Assembly (NCBI GenBank): GCA_947594835.1
Contig: CANQEH010000003.1
Location: forward strand, 86,987-150,986
Length of the DNA: 64,000 bases
Origin: an uncultured Acetatifactor sp.
GTDB taxonomy: Bacteria > Bacillota > Clostridia > Lachnospirales > Lachnospiraceae
Direction of reading: 5' to 3'
Within the stretch, counting starts at the first letter, position 1, and every line of letters starts with the position of its first letter. The position numbers and the translations under genes are program-made. The notes under the pieces are model-generated. The model saw nothing but the letters and a program-made list of their open reading frames with translations, was not told the DNA's origin and did not search any database. Positions 1 through 7,285 of this stretch are shown in pieces.

Positions 1-97
1 CCTGGAGGACAACTCGGCCCTGGCCGCCAGGAACGCGCCGGAATTTCCGTTTTATTTCAACAAACTGTGGGAGGAAATGACAAATGAAACCGCATAA
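1..97 (+). CDS. ABC transporter ATP-binding protein, C-terminal fragment (partial)
   Basis: Only the last 31 codons are in the window, in the frame that starts at base 2 and stops with TAA at 95-97. The tail contains NAPEFPFYFNKLWEEM. Its stop overlaps the start of the permease gene by 14 bases, the usual arrangement of a translationally coupled ATPase-permease pair. I infer that it is the SsuB/TauB-like ATPase of the nitrate/sulfonate/taurine family because of the permease that follows. No ATPase motif is inside the window, so the family call rests on context only. Confidence 0.6.
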   Translation, partial: LEDNSALAARNAPEFPFYFNKLWEEMTNETA

Positions 98-899
98 AAA
101 ACAGGAATTGACAAAACAGGAGGCCTTTGTGCGCCAGCACAGGCGTCTCCACCACCAGATTGCCGCCTGGCGCACCGTATTGTTCCTATTGTTTCTGACG
201 CTCTGGGAGGCGAGCGCTTCCCTGGGGTGGATCGACAGCTTTTTCTTTTCCAGCCCCAGCCGGGTCTTTTTCTGCTTTCTGGACCAGCTGCGGCACAATT
301 CCATGCTGACCCATATCGGCATCACCCTGTTTGAGACCATCGCCAGCTTTTTTCTGGTGCTTGTTTCCAGCCTTGCCCTTTCCACCCTCTTGTGGTATTT
401 CCCAAAATTTTCCCGCGTGCTGGAACCTTACCTGGTGGTGCTCAACAGCCTGCCAAAGTCCGCCCTTGCCCCCCTGTTTATCGTCTGGCTGGGCACCGGC
501 CCTGTCACCATCATCGTTGCCGGGATCTCCGTGGCGGTCTTTGGCTCCATCATCAGCCTCCACACCGGCTTCCAGCAGTCGGATGAGGAGAAGATCACCC
601 TCATCTACACCCTGGGAGGCACCAGACGGGACGCTTTCTTTCAGGTGGTGCTGCCCGGCTCCATCCCCATCCTGCTCTCCACCTCCAAGGTGAACATCGG
701 GCTGGCGCTGGTGGGGGTCATCATCGGGGAATTTCTGGCGGCCAGACAGGGGCTGGGCTACCTGATCATCTACGGCTCCCAGGTGTTCCGCCTGGACATG
801 GTGATCACCAGCATCATTGTCCTGTGCCTCATCGCCCTGCTGTTTTACCGCTCCATCCAGGCCATAGAGCACCAGATCAGGAAGCGCTTTTCATTCTGA
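84..899 (+). CDS. ABC transporter permease, SsuC/TauC (nitrate/sulfonate/taurine) type
   Basis: A 271-residue inner-membrane permease with about six hydrophobic segments, the first at residues 30-50. The cytoplasmic EAA-type loop that docks the ATPase is visible as TLGGTRRDAFFQVVLPGSIP around residues 175-195. Length and layout match the BPD_transp_1 permeases of the SsuC/TauC/ThiX-like group, which import small anions, sulfonates or pyrimidine precursors with a soluble or lipoprotein receptor. The start ATG overlaps the end of the upstream ATPase. A strong bidirectional terminator follows, so this is the last gene of its operon. The substrate cannot be told from this gene alone. Confidence 0.85.
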   Translation: MKPHKKQELTKQEAFVRQHRRLHHQIAAWRTVLFLLFLTLWEASASLGWIDSFFFSSPSRVFFCFLDQLRHNSMLTHIGITLFETIASFFLVLVSSLALSTLLWYFPKFSRVLEPYLVVLNSLPKSALAPLFIVWLGTGPVTIIVAGISVAVFGSIISLHTGFQQSDEEKITLIYTLGGTRRDAFFQVVLPGSIPILLSTSKVNIGLALVGVIIGEFLAARQGLGYLIIYGSQVFRLDMVITSIIVLCLIALLFYRSIQAIEHQIRKRFSF

Positions 900-907
900 G
901 AAACAAA

Positions 908-947
908 AAAGTTTTGGGACAGCACACAGGCTGTTCCAAAACTTTTT
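908..947. terminator. Bidirectional rho-independent terminator
   Basis: An inverted repeat of about 16 bases per arm (AAAGTTTTGGGACAGC with its near-perfect complement) around a short loop, with A-rich and T-rich flanks on the two sides. It ends the permease operon on the plus strand and, read the other way, lies just downstream of the tRNA-Thr gene. Confidence 0.85.
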
Positions 948-958
948 CAGAGAGGAGA

Positions 959-1031
959 AGCTGAAAATGGGACTTGAACCCACGACCCCTTCATTACGAG
1001 TGAAGTGCTCTACCAACTGAGCTATTTCAGC
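959..1031 (-). tRNA. tRNA-Thr (anticodon CGT)
   Basis: On the minus strand the sequence folds into a full cloverleaf of 73 bases. The acceptor stem is GCTGAAA paired with TTTCAGC, the D arm is GCTCAGTTGGTAGAGC, the anticodon arm is CTTCA-CTCGTAA-TGAAG, and the T arm contains GTTCAAGT. The anticodon is CGT, reading the threonine codon ACG. The CCA end is not encoded. It has its own terminator, shared with the gene on the other strand. Confidence 0.93.
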
Positions 1032-1367
1032 ATCTTTGCTGCACCCTCAAAGCGCAACAAAGTTATTATAGCAGTTCCCGTTTCTTTTTTCAACTATTAT
1101 TTTTCCGCCGGGTATTATTCTTTTTCACATTTTTATTCTATTGGTAATTGTCAGAACAAAACTTCTATGATAAAATACCGTTCAAGGACTTTTGTAAGTA
1201 GCCCTACATAGAAAAACCACCCTAAACTTTGGCAGGTTGCAGGGTGGATTTTCTACTTTGTTAATCGGTCAACCCACCTTGTGGGCGGTTGTTCCTTTCT
1301 TTTAGTATAACCCTTCCAAAGGAATTGTCAACCTTTTTATCGTCTTCTACCTTCCTATCTCTCCCGC
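1032..1367. other. Intergenic region with no gene
   Basis: About 335 bases, visibly more AT-rich than its neighbours, between the tRNA and the end of the BMP-type permease operon. It holds the promoter side of the tRNA, a terminator at 1211-1254 and a small CCCAC/GTGGG hairpin near 1274-1287. The open frames in it lack a convincing ribosome binding site and resemble no family I know. Confidence 0.6.
1211..1254 (-). terminator. Rho-independent terminator of the BMP-type permease operon
   Basis: On the minus strand GAAAATCCACCCT pairs with AGGGTGGTTTTTC (one mismatch) around a 17-base loop, ending in a run of T. It lies about 115 bases beyond the stop of the last permease gene. Confidence 0.8.
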
Positions 1368-2327
1368 CTACCTGGCCCCCTTGTCGTAGATCTCTCCCAG
1401 GGCTTTCGGCGCGCCGTTTTGCTTGGAGAAGAACAATAAGAGCAGTAACGTCAGCACATAGGGCAGGATCATCACCAGATCCTGGAAGCTGCTGGGCATC
1501 TGTAAGATCTGCACCAGACGGTAGCCGCCGGAACGGGCCAGGCCAAAGATCAGGCAGGCGCCCAGGGTGGGCAGGATCCGCCAGTTGCCGAAGATCAGCG
1601 CAGCGATGGCCAGATAGCCGTACCCTACATAGATGCTGGCAGAAAAGTTAGCGGAGATGGAGTAGGCAAAACAGATGCCGCCCAGCCCCGACAGAGCGCC
1701 GCAGATGACGATGGCCGCCAGGCGGATGTGGTTCACCTGCCGTCCCGCCGCGTCCACCGCATGGGGATTGTCCCCGCAGGCTCTAAGGTGCATCCCGAAA
1801 CGGGTACGATACAGCACGAACCAGGCGACCAGGGCCACCGCCACGATCACCAGCTCAAAGGGATACAGATTGGTAAACACCGCTCCCAGCACTGGAATTT
1901 TGGACAGGCCGGGCACTGTCAGGCGGGCGGACACGGTGAGCATGAACTTGTCCGAAGCAGCCCCAAAGAGCACGCGGTTCAACAGCTTGGTCAGGTAAGC
2001 GGTCAGCGCCATGGCCATGATGTTGACCACCACGCCGCTGATGACCTGATTGGCCCGGAAGCGCAGGCACAAAAGCGCGTGCAGCAGGGCGAAAACGCCG
2101 CCGCCCAGCGCGGCAAAGCACATGGCGATATAAAAGGGCGCCGGAGAATTGCCCGAAAAGGCCCCGGACACCAGCACCGCTGCAAAAGCGCCCACAAAGG
2201 CTCCAAAGCCCTGCAGGCCTTCCACCGCCAGCATGGTGACGCCGGATTTTTCACAGTAAATGCCGCCGATGGCCATAATGAACAGAGGCAGCGCAAAAGA
2301 CAGTCCGTCAATAATCATGGTATTCAT
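1368..2327 (-). CDS. BMP-type ABC transporter permease (NupQ/YufQ-like)
   Basis: A 319-residue membrane protein of the BPD_transp_2 (branched-chain/ribose-type) permease family, with 8-9 hydrophobic segments. The N-terminus around residues 20-45 (GGIYCEKSGVTMLAVEGLQG) is the signature of the second permease of nucleoside-type ABC importers served by BMP-family lipoproteins. It starts directly after the first permease: the upstream stop and this ATG are adjacent. The ATPase lies further upstream in the same operon. The known substrates of the family are nucleosides and related molecules. Here the operon flanks a xylan locus, so a pentose-containing substrate is conceivable but unproven. Confidence 0.88.
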   Translation of the reverse strand: MNTMIIDGLSFALPLFIMAIGGIYCEKSGVTMLAVEGLQGFGAFVGAFAAVLVSGAFSGNSPAPFYIAMCFAALGGGVFALLHALLCLRFRANQVISGVVVNIMAMALTAYLTKLLNRVLFGAASDKFMLTVSARLTVPGLSKIPVLGAVFTNLYPFELVIVAVALVAWFVLYRTRFGMHLRACGDNPHAVDAAGRQVNHIRLAAIVICGALSGLGGICFAYSISANFSASIYVGYGYLAIAALIFGNWRILPTLGACLIFGLARSGGYRLVQILQMPSSFQDLVMILPYVLTLLLLLFFSKQNGAPKALGEIYDKGAR

Positions 2328-3440
2328 CTATTTGCCCTCCTTTGCCGTCTGTCCGGCCTCCTGCTTCCTGCGCTCCAGCTTCCATCGGATGTAGACGCTG
2401 CAGGCGGAAAACAGCAGGATGACGCCGGTGATCACCGAAGCGATTTCCGCGTCCACTCCCGCCGCGGAGCGCATATAGGTGGAGCCCTTGCTGATCAGGC
2501 TGATGAGCATGGTAGAAAAGATGATGCCGAAGGGATTGTTGTTTCCAAGCAGCGATACGGCGATGGCGTCAAACCCCGTGCTCAGAAGCACCTTCGGCTG
2601 GATCGTCCCCACATAGCCCAAGTAATAGGTCACGCCTGCCAGCCCCGCCAGCATCCCGGAGATGGTCATGGAAAGCACCATGCACCGCCCCACCCGGATA
2701 CCTGCATAACGCGCGGCGCTTCTGGAAAATCCCACCGCTTTCAGCTCATAGCCCAGTTTTGTCCTGTCAAAGAGGATCCAGACCAGCACCACTGCCGCCA
2801 GGGCCGCTATAATCCCCAGCGGGATTTCCACCTTCAGGTTCCCGATCGGCAGATCCATCAGAGTCAGCCGGGCCGCAGCAGAGATCTCCACGGACTGCCG
2901 GGATACCGGATCCACATAGTAGGTATTGATTAAGAAGCTGGCCACATACTGGAAGATATAGTTCAGCATGATGGTGGACACCACTTCGTTGATGTTAAAC
3001 CGATACTTGAGAAACCCTACCAGGGCACCCGCCAGGCCGCCCACTGCCATTCCGATCAAAAGCACCAGGGGCTTTGCCACAGCCGCGCCAAGCCCACTGT
3101 ACCCCACAAGCACCGTTGCAGTAAAGCCCGCCGCAAGCATCTGACCCGATACGCCGATATTGAACAGGCCTGCCCTCAGCGCCACTGCCACCGCCAGGGC
3201 GGCAAAGATCATGGGGGTAAAAAAATTGACATAGCTCAAGAAGTCCGTCAGCATACTCTTGTAGTTGGCGTAAGAGGACTTGGGCGCCAGGCCGCTGCCC
3301 TGGAGCAGGGCGTAATATGCCCGGAAGGGGTTGCTCCCCGTGACCGCAATGACCACGCCTGCGGCCACCAGGCTGCATAAAATGGCAAACAGAGGAATCT
3401 TCACCGCGTTCCAGATCCTGTTTTTCTTTTGATTTTTCAC
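2328..3440 (-). CDS. BMP-type ABC transporter permease (NupP/YufP-like)
   Basis: A 370-residue membrane permease with a short charged N-terminus, a hydrophobic segment near residues 13-33, and the family core GLFNIGVSGQMLAAGF near residues 110-126, followed by a long set of membrane segments. This is the first permease of nucleoside-type transporters of the BMP class. It overlaps the end of the ATPase gene by four bases (3437-3440) and abuts the second permease, so the three genes form one coupled operon. No periplasmic/lipoprotein receptor gene is next to it. The only BMP lipoprotein in the window is at 27571-28698. Confidence 0.88.
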   Translation of the reverse strand: MKNQKKNRIWNAVKIPLFAILCSLVAAGVVIAVTGSNPFRAYYALLQGSGLAPKSSYANYKSMLTDFLSYVNFFTPMIFAALAVAVALRAGLFNIGVSGQMLAAGFTATVLVGYSGLGAAVAKPLVLLIGMAVGGLAGALVGFLKYRFNINEVVSTIMLNYIFQYVASFLINTYYVDPVSRQSVEISAAARLTLMDLPIGNLKVEIPLGIIAALAAVVLVWILFDRTKLGYELKAVGFSRSAARYAGIRVGRCMVLSMTISGMLAGLAGVTYYLGYVGTIQPKVLLSTGFDAIAVSLLGNNNPFGIIFSTMLISLISKGSTYMRSAAGVDAEIASVITGVILLFSACSVYIRWKLERRKQEAGQTAKEGK

Positions 3441-5002
3441 GCCGATACCTCCCCGCCTTCTTCCGCGGCGTTCTGTTTTACACCCATCATAAACTCTCCC
3501 ACCTGGCTGGTGGTGAGGCTCCCCGCCGGGGCGATCTTCTGGATCTGGCCGTTGTAGAGCACGGCGATGGTGTCCGCGCAGTCCATGATCTCGTCCAGTT
3601 CCAGGGAGATGAGCAGGATCGCCCTGCCCTTGTCCCGCTCCGCAATCATCTGTCTGTGAATGTTCTCAATCGCGCCGATATCCAGTCCCCTGGTGGGCTG
3701 TACAAAGATCATAAGCGGGGAGGCAAGCTCGATCTCTCTCCCGACAATGGCCTTCTGCTGGTTGCCGCCGCTCATGGAGCGCACCACCGAAGCGCTGCCC
3801 TGGCCGCTGCGGATATCGTATTTTTCAATCAGGCGGCGGCTGTTTTCCTCAAAAACCTGCCTGTCCAATATCCCCCTTCTGCAGAAGGGCTCCTTGAAGT
3901 AATCCTTTAAGGCCAGGTTTTCCGAGAGCGTAAAGTCCATGACCAGCCCGTAATTCTGTCTGTCCTCCGGGATATAGGAAATGCCCTTCATCGTCCGCTC
4001 CCGGATGGGAAGATGGGTCACATCCTCCCCGTTTAAGAGGATTTTGCCGCTTCGGACACTGGTCAGACCCGCAATGGCATCCGCGATCTCCACCTGGCCG
4101 TTGCCCGCCACTCCGGCGATGGCCAGGATCTCCCCCGCGTGCACCTGGAAGGACACGTCCTTCACCATCTGGATGTTCTGACGGTTGTATACGTTTAAGC
4201 CCGACACATCCAGCACCACCGGGCCGAAACTGGCGGCCTTTTTCTCCGTCTCAAAGTTCACTTCCCGGCCCACCATCAGGTTGGCCATAGTCTTTGTGGA
4301 GGTCTCGGCCACGTCTAAAACTGCCGCCAGCTTCCCCCGGTTTAAGATGGCGCATCGGTCGGCGATCCGCTTGATCTCCTCCAGTTTGTGGGTGATGAGG
4401 ATGATCGTCTTTCCGCTGTCCCGAAGCCCTTTGATGATCTCCAGCAGAAAATCGATCTCCTGGGGCGTCAGCACGGCGGTGGGCTCGTCGAAGATCAGGA
4501 TCTCCGCCTCTCTGTAAAGCATCTTTAAGATCTCCACGCGCTGCTGGATGGAGACGCTTAAGTTTTCAATGACGTCCGTGGGGTTGACCGCCAGGCCGTA
4601 GCGCTGGGACAGGGCCTTGATCTCCCTGTTGGCTTTCTTCCTGTCTACCACCGGGATGCACCCCAGCACCTTTTTGACCGGCTCGATCCCCATGACGATG
4701 TTCTCCGCCACGGTGTAGTTGGAGACCAGCTTGAAATGCTGGTGTACCATACCGATGTTGAGCCGGGTGGCGTGGTTGGGCGACTCCAGCTTCACCTTTT
4801 CCCCCCGGATATAGATCTCCCCCTGATCCGGCTCGTACATCCCAAACAGCATACTCATCAACGTGGATTTGCCCGCGCCGTTTTCCCCAAGCAGGGCGTA
4901 AATCTCGCCCTTTTTGATCTGTATGGTCACATCGTCGTTGGCCACGATGCCCGGGAAGCGCTTGGTGATATGCCTCATCTCCACGATATATTCTTCTGCC
5001 AT
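3437..5002 (-). CDS. BMP-type ABC transporter ATP-binding protein with two ATPase domains (NupO/YufO-like)
   Basis: A 521-residue tandem ATPase. The first half has Walker A LLGENGAGKST near residues 35-45, a modified signature NLSVSIQQRVE and Walker B ILIFDEPTAVL. The second half has a degenerate Walker A (GVAGNGQVEIA), an intact SGGNQQK signature and the variant FVQPTRGLD. One competent and one altered site is normal for RbsA- and YufO-like proteins. I chose the ATG at 5002 (MAEEYIVEM) because GAGAGGAAC precedes it; the open frame extends 36 codons further, but that stretch is unlike the family and runs through the promoter and terminator. It is transcribed from its own promoter at 5059-5087. 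Confidence 0.9.
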   Translation of the reverse strand: MAEEYIVEMRHITKRFPGIVANDDVTIQIKKGEIYALLGENGAGKSTLMSMLFGMYEPDQGEIYIRGEKVKLESPNHATRLNIGMVHQHFKLVSNYTVAENIVMGIEPVKKVLGCIPVVDRKKANREIKALSQRYGLAVNPTDVIENLSVSIQQRVEILKMLYREAEILIFDEPTAVLTPQEIDFLLEIIKGLRDSGKTIILITHKLEEIKRIADRCAILNRGKLAAVLDVAETSTKTMANLMVGREVNFETEKKAASFGPVVLDVSGLNVYNRQNIQMVKDVSFQVHAGEILAIAGVAGNGQVEIADAIAGLTSVRSGKILLNGEDVTHLPIRERTMKGISYIPEDRQNYGLVMDFTLSENLALKDYFKEPFCRRGILDRQVFEENSRRLIEKYDIRSGQGSASVVRSMSGGNQQKAIVGREIELASPLMIFVQPTRGLDIGAIENIHRQMIAERDKGRAILLISLELDEIMDCADTIAVLYNGQIQKIAPAGSLTTSQVGEFMMGVKQNAAEEGGEVSA

Positions 5003-5058
5003 AGTTCCTCTCACTTCCGCCGCCTGCACGGCTCTCTTTTCTGACACTGTACAGATCC

Positions 5059-5087
5059 AGTATAAAAGAAAAGAGGCGCTTTTGCAA
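5059..5087 (-). promoter_or_regulatory. Sigma-A-type promoter of the BMP-type ABC operon
   Basis: On the minus strand TTGCAA (5082-5087) and TATACT (5059-5064) are separated by exactly 17 bases, and the ATPase start codon is about 57 bases downstream. The -35 box sits in the loop of the terminator that closes the GH3 gene, so termination and initiation share the same DNA. Confidence 0.7.
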
Positions 5088-5095
5088 GCACCTCT
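5061..5095 (-). terminator. Rho-independent terminator after the GH3 gene
   Basis: On the minus strand AGAGGTGCTT pairs with AAGCGCCTCT (one G-T pair) around a GCAA loop, followed by TTTCTTTTAT. It starts 20 bases beyond the GH3 stop codon and overlaps the promoter of the next operon. Confidence 0.75.
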
Positions 5096-5114
5096 CTGAA
5101 CTGTTTCCATTTTC

Positions 5115-7250
5115 TCACGACAGCTGTACCTGGAAGACCACTGCCTCCTGCCCCGTCAGGGCTTTGGTCCGATCGTCCGGCTGTCCGAATCCTGCGCTGA
5201 TCTGGAACAGGGCTCCTTCCACCAGCCGCAGACCCTCCTCGTTTACCACCGTAAAGGCGTCTGCGTCCACGGGCACTTCCACCCGCTTTTCCTCCCCCGG
5301 CTTTAAGGACACCCGGGCAAACCCGCACAGGCGGGGCGCAGGCTCTGCGTCCTCCGATTCCAGCGCCTTGATGTAAATCTGGATCACTTCCTCTGCGGCG
5401 CAGCTGCCCTGGTTTTGAACCGTTGCGGCGATGGTGAACGCCCCATTTCCCGAAAGGCGCACCGTCTCCCCTCTCCCGGCTTCCATACCTGCGCACTCCA
5501 CTTTTTCCAAAGCCATCTTCCCATAGGTCAGGCCATAGCCGAAGGGGTAAAGGGGCGTGCCGGTAAAGTAGCGGTAGGTTCTCCCCTTCATGGAGTAATC
5601 TTCAAAATCGGGCAGTTCCTCCGTATCCCGGTAGAAGGTGACGGGCAGTTTGCCGGAGGGCGAAATCTCCCCGAACAACAGGCGGGCGATGGTGCTGCCG
5701 CCCCGGGCTCCGGGATACCAGGCCTGCAGCACTGCCGCACAGTGTTCCTGGGCGTACCTTAAGTCCATGGCGCTGCCTGTCATGTTGATCAGGATGACAG
5801 GCTTTCCCTCCTTTACCACCGTCTCAAGAAGCTCCCGCTGGGGCGCAGGCAAAAGCAGGTCTGCCTTGTCGCCGGAGGCGTAGCTGTTTCCAGTGTCGCC
5901 CTCCTCGCCCTCCAGGCTTTCGTCCAGACCCAGGCAGAGAACGACCACGTCGCTGTGCTGTGCCGCCGCAGCCGCCTCGCTCAAGCGGTCTGGCCTGGAG
6001 GCGAGGCCCTCCACCTTCTCCAAAAAGAGATGGCACCCCTGGGAATAATGCACCTTCACCTCTTCTCCCACATAGTCCTGGATACCCTCCAGCACAGTGA
6101 TGTAGCGGGAGGAAGTGCCGTGATAGTTTCCGATCAGCGCTGCCCGGCTGTCGGCGTTTGGCCCGATGACGGCGATGGAGCGAACCGCTTCTTTCCGCAG
6201 GGGCAGGATGCCGTCGTTCTTTAGCAGCACCACGGACTCCGCCGCTGCCCTGTCCGCCAGGGCCAGATGCTCCCTGCACTCGATCTTTTCATAGCCGATC
6301 TGGTCGTAGGGCGTTTCGTCGAACATCCCCAGCAGGAAACGGGTGGTAAACAGCCGTTCGGCTGCCCGGGTGATGTCCTCCTCCGAGATCAGCCCCTGTT
6401 CACAGGCCTTTAAGAGATGCAGATAGGTATTGCCGCAGTTGACGTCGCAGCCAGCCTGCAATGCCATGGCGGCAGATTCCTCCGCGGTGTCTGTCACCAT
6501 GTGCTGGGTGTGGAAATCCCGGATGGCCCAGCAGTCGGACACGAAATGCCCCTCAAACCCCCAGCGTCCTCTCAGAATATCCCCGATCAGCGTGGTGCTC
6601 CCGCAGCAGGGCTCGTCGTTTGTCCTGTTGTAGGCCCCCATCACAGCCTCCACCTTCGCCTTTCTGACCAGCTTCTCAAAGGCGGGCAGATAGGTCTCCC
6701 ACAGATCCTTCTGGCTGACCCTGGCATTGAACTGATGGCGCAGCGCCTCCGGCCCGGAATGAACCGCGTAATGCTTTGCGCAGGCCGCCGCTTTCATGTA
6801 TTCTCCCTCTCCCTGGAGCCCTTCTACAAAGGCTTCGCCCAGCTCTCCCGTCAGATAGGGATCCTCCCCGTAGGTCTCATGGCCCCTGCCCCACCTGGGA
6901 TCCCGGAAAATATTGACGTTGGGCGCCCAGAAGGTCAGCCCCTTGTAAATGTCCCTGTCCTCCCGCTCCCTGTAGGTGTTGTACTTGGCGCGGCCCTCGG
7001 TGGCGATGGCGTCGCCCACCTGCCGCATCAGCTCCTTGTCAAAGGCCGCCGCCATGCCGATGGCCTGGGGAAACACGGTGGCCACGCCGGCCCTGGCCAC
7101 GCCGTGCAGCGCCTCGTTCCACCAGTTGTAGGCAGGGATGCCCAGCCGCTCTATGGCGGGCGCGTCGTATCGCAGCTGTCCCGCCTTTTCCTCCAGTGTC
7201 ATCTTTGCCACAAGTTCCCTTGCCCTGTTTTGGGCTTCTTTTCTGTCCAT
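5115..7250 (-). CDS. Glycoside hydrolase family 3, beta-xylosidase/beta-glucosidase type
   Basis: A 711-residue GH3 enzyme without a signal peptide, so probably cytoplasmic. The N-terminal barrel has the subfamily markers WWNEALHGVARAG (residues 43-55) and FPQAIGMAAAFD, and the nucleophile aspartate is D239 in FVSDCWAIRDF. The C-terminal sandwich contains AWYPGARGGS and TYRYFTGTPLYPFGYGLTY, followed by a fibronectin-like end domain. WNEALHGV and YFxGxPLYPFGYGL are typical of the beta-xylosidase branch of GH3, which removes single xyloses from the non-reducing end of xylo-oligosaccharides. It follows the GH115 gene with a short gap and has its own terminator. The xylosidase call is inference from motifs and context; glucosidase or arabinosidase activity is possible. 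Confidence 0.9.
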   Translation of the reverse strand: MDRKEAQNRARELVAKMTLEEKAGQLRYDAPAIERLGIPAYNWWNEALHGVARAGVATVFPQAIGMAAAFDKELMRQVGDAIATEGRAKYNTYREREDRDIYKGLTFWAPNVNIFRDPRWGRGHETYGEDPYLTGELGEAFVEGLQGEGEYMKAAACAKHYAVHSGPEALRHQFNARVSQKDLWETYLPAFEKLVRKAKVEAVMGAYNRTNDEPCCGSTTLIGDILRGRWGFEGHFVSDCWAIRDFHTQHMVTDTAEESAAMALQAGCDVNCGNTYLHLLKACEQGLISEEDITRAAERLFTTRFLLGMFDETPYDQIGYEKIECREHLALADRAAAESVVLLKNDGILPLRKEAVRSIAVIGPNADSRAALIGNYHGTSSRYITVLEGIQDYVGEEVKVHYSQGCHLFLEKVEGLASRPDRLSEAAAAAQHSDVVVLCLGLDESLEGEEGDTGNSYASGDKADLLLPAPQRELLETVVKEGKPVILINMTGSAMDLRYAQEHCAAVLQAWYPGARGGSTIARLLFGEISPSGKLPVTFYRDTEELPDFEDYSMKGRTYRYFTGTPLYPFGYGLTYGKMALEKVECAGMEAGRGETVRLSGNGAFTIAATVQNQGSCAAEEVIQIYIKALESEDAEPAPRLCGFARVSLKPGEEKRVEVPVDADAFTVVNEEGLRLVEGALFQISAGFGQPDDRTKALTGQEAVVFQVQLS

Positions 7251-7285
7251 GCCGTTTTCCCTCTCTTTTTTCTCTGTCTTTCCGC

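Noticed and set aside
5003..5110. An N-terminal extension of 36 residues on the BMP-type ATPase
   Set aside because: The stretch overlaps a terminator and a promoter, is unlike the family, and a good ribosome binding site precedes the internal ATG at 5002.
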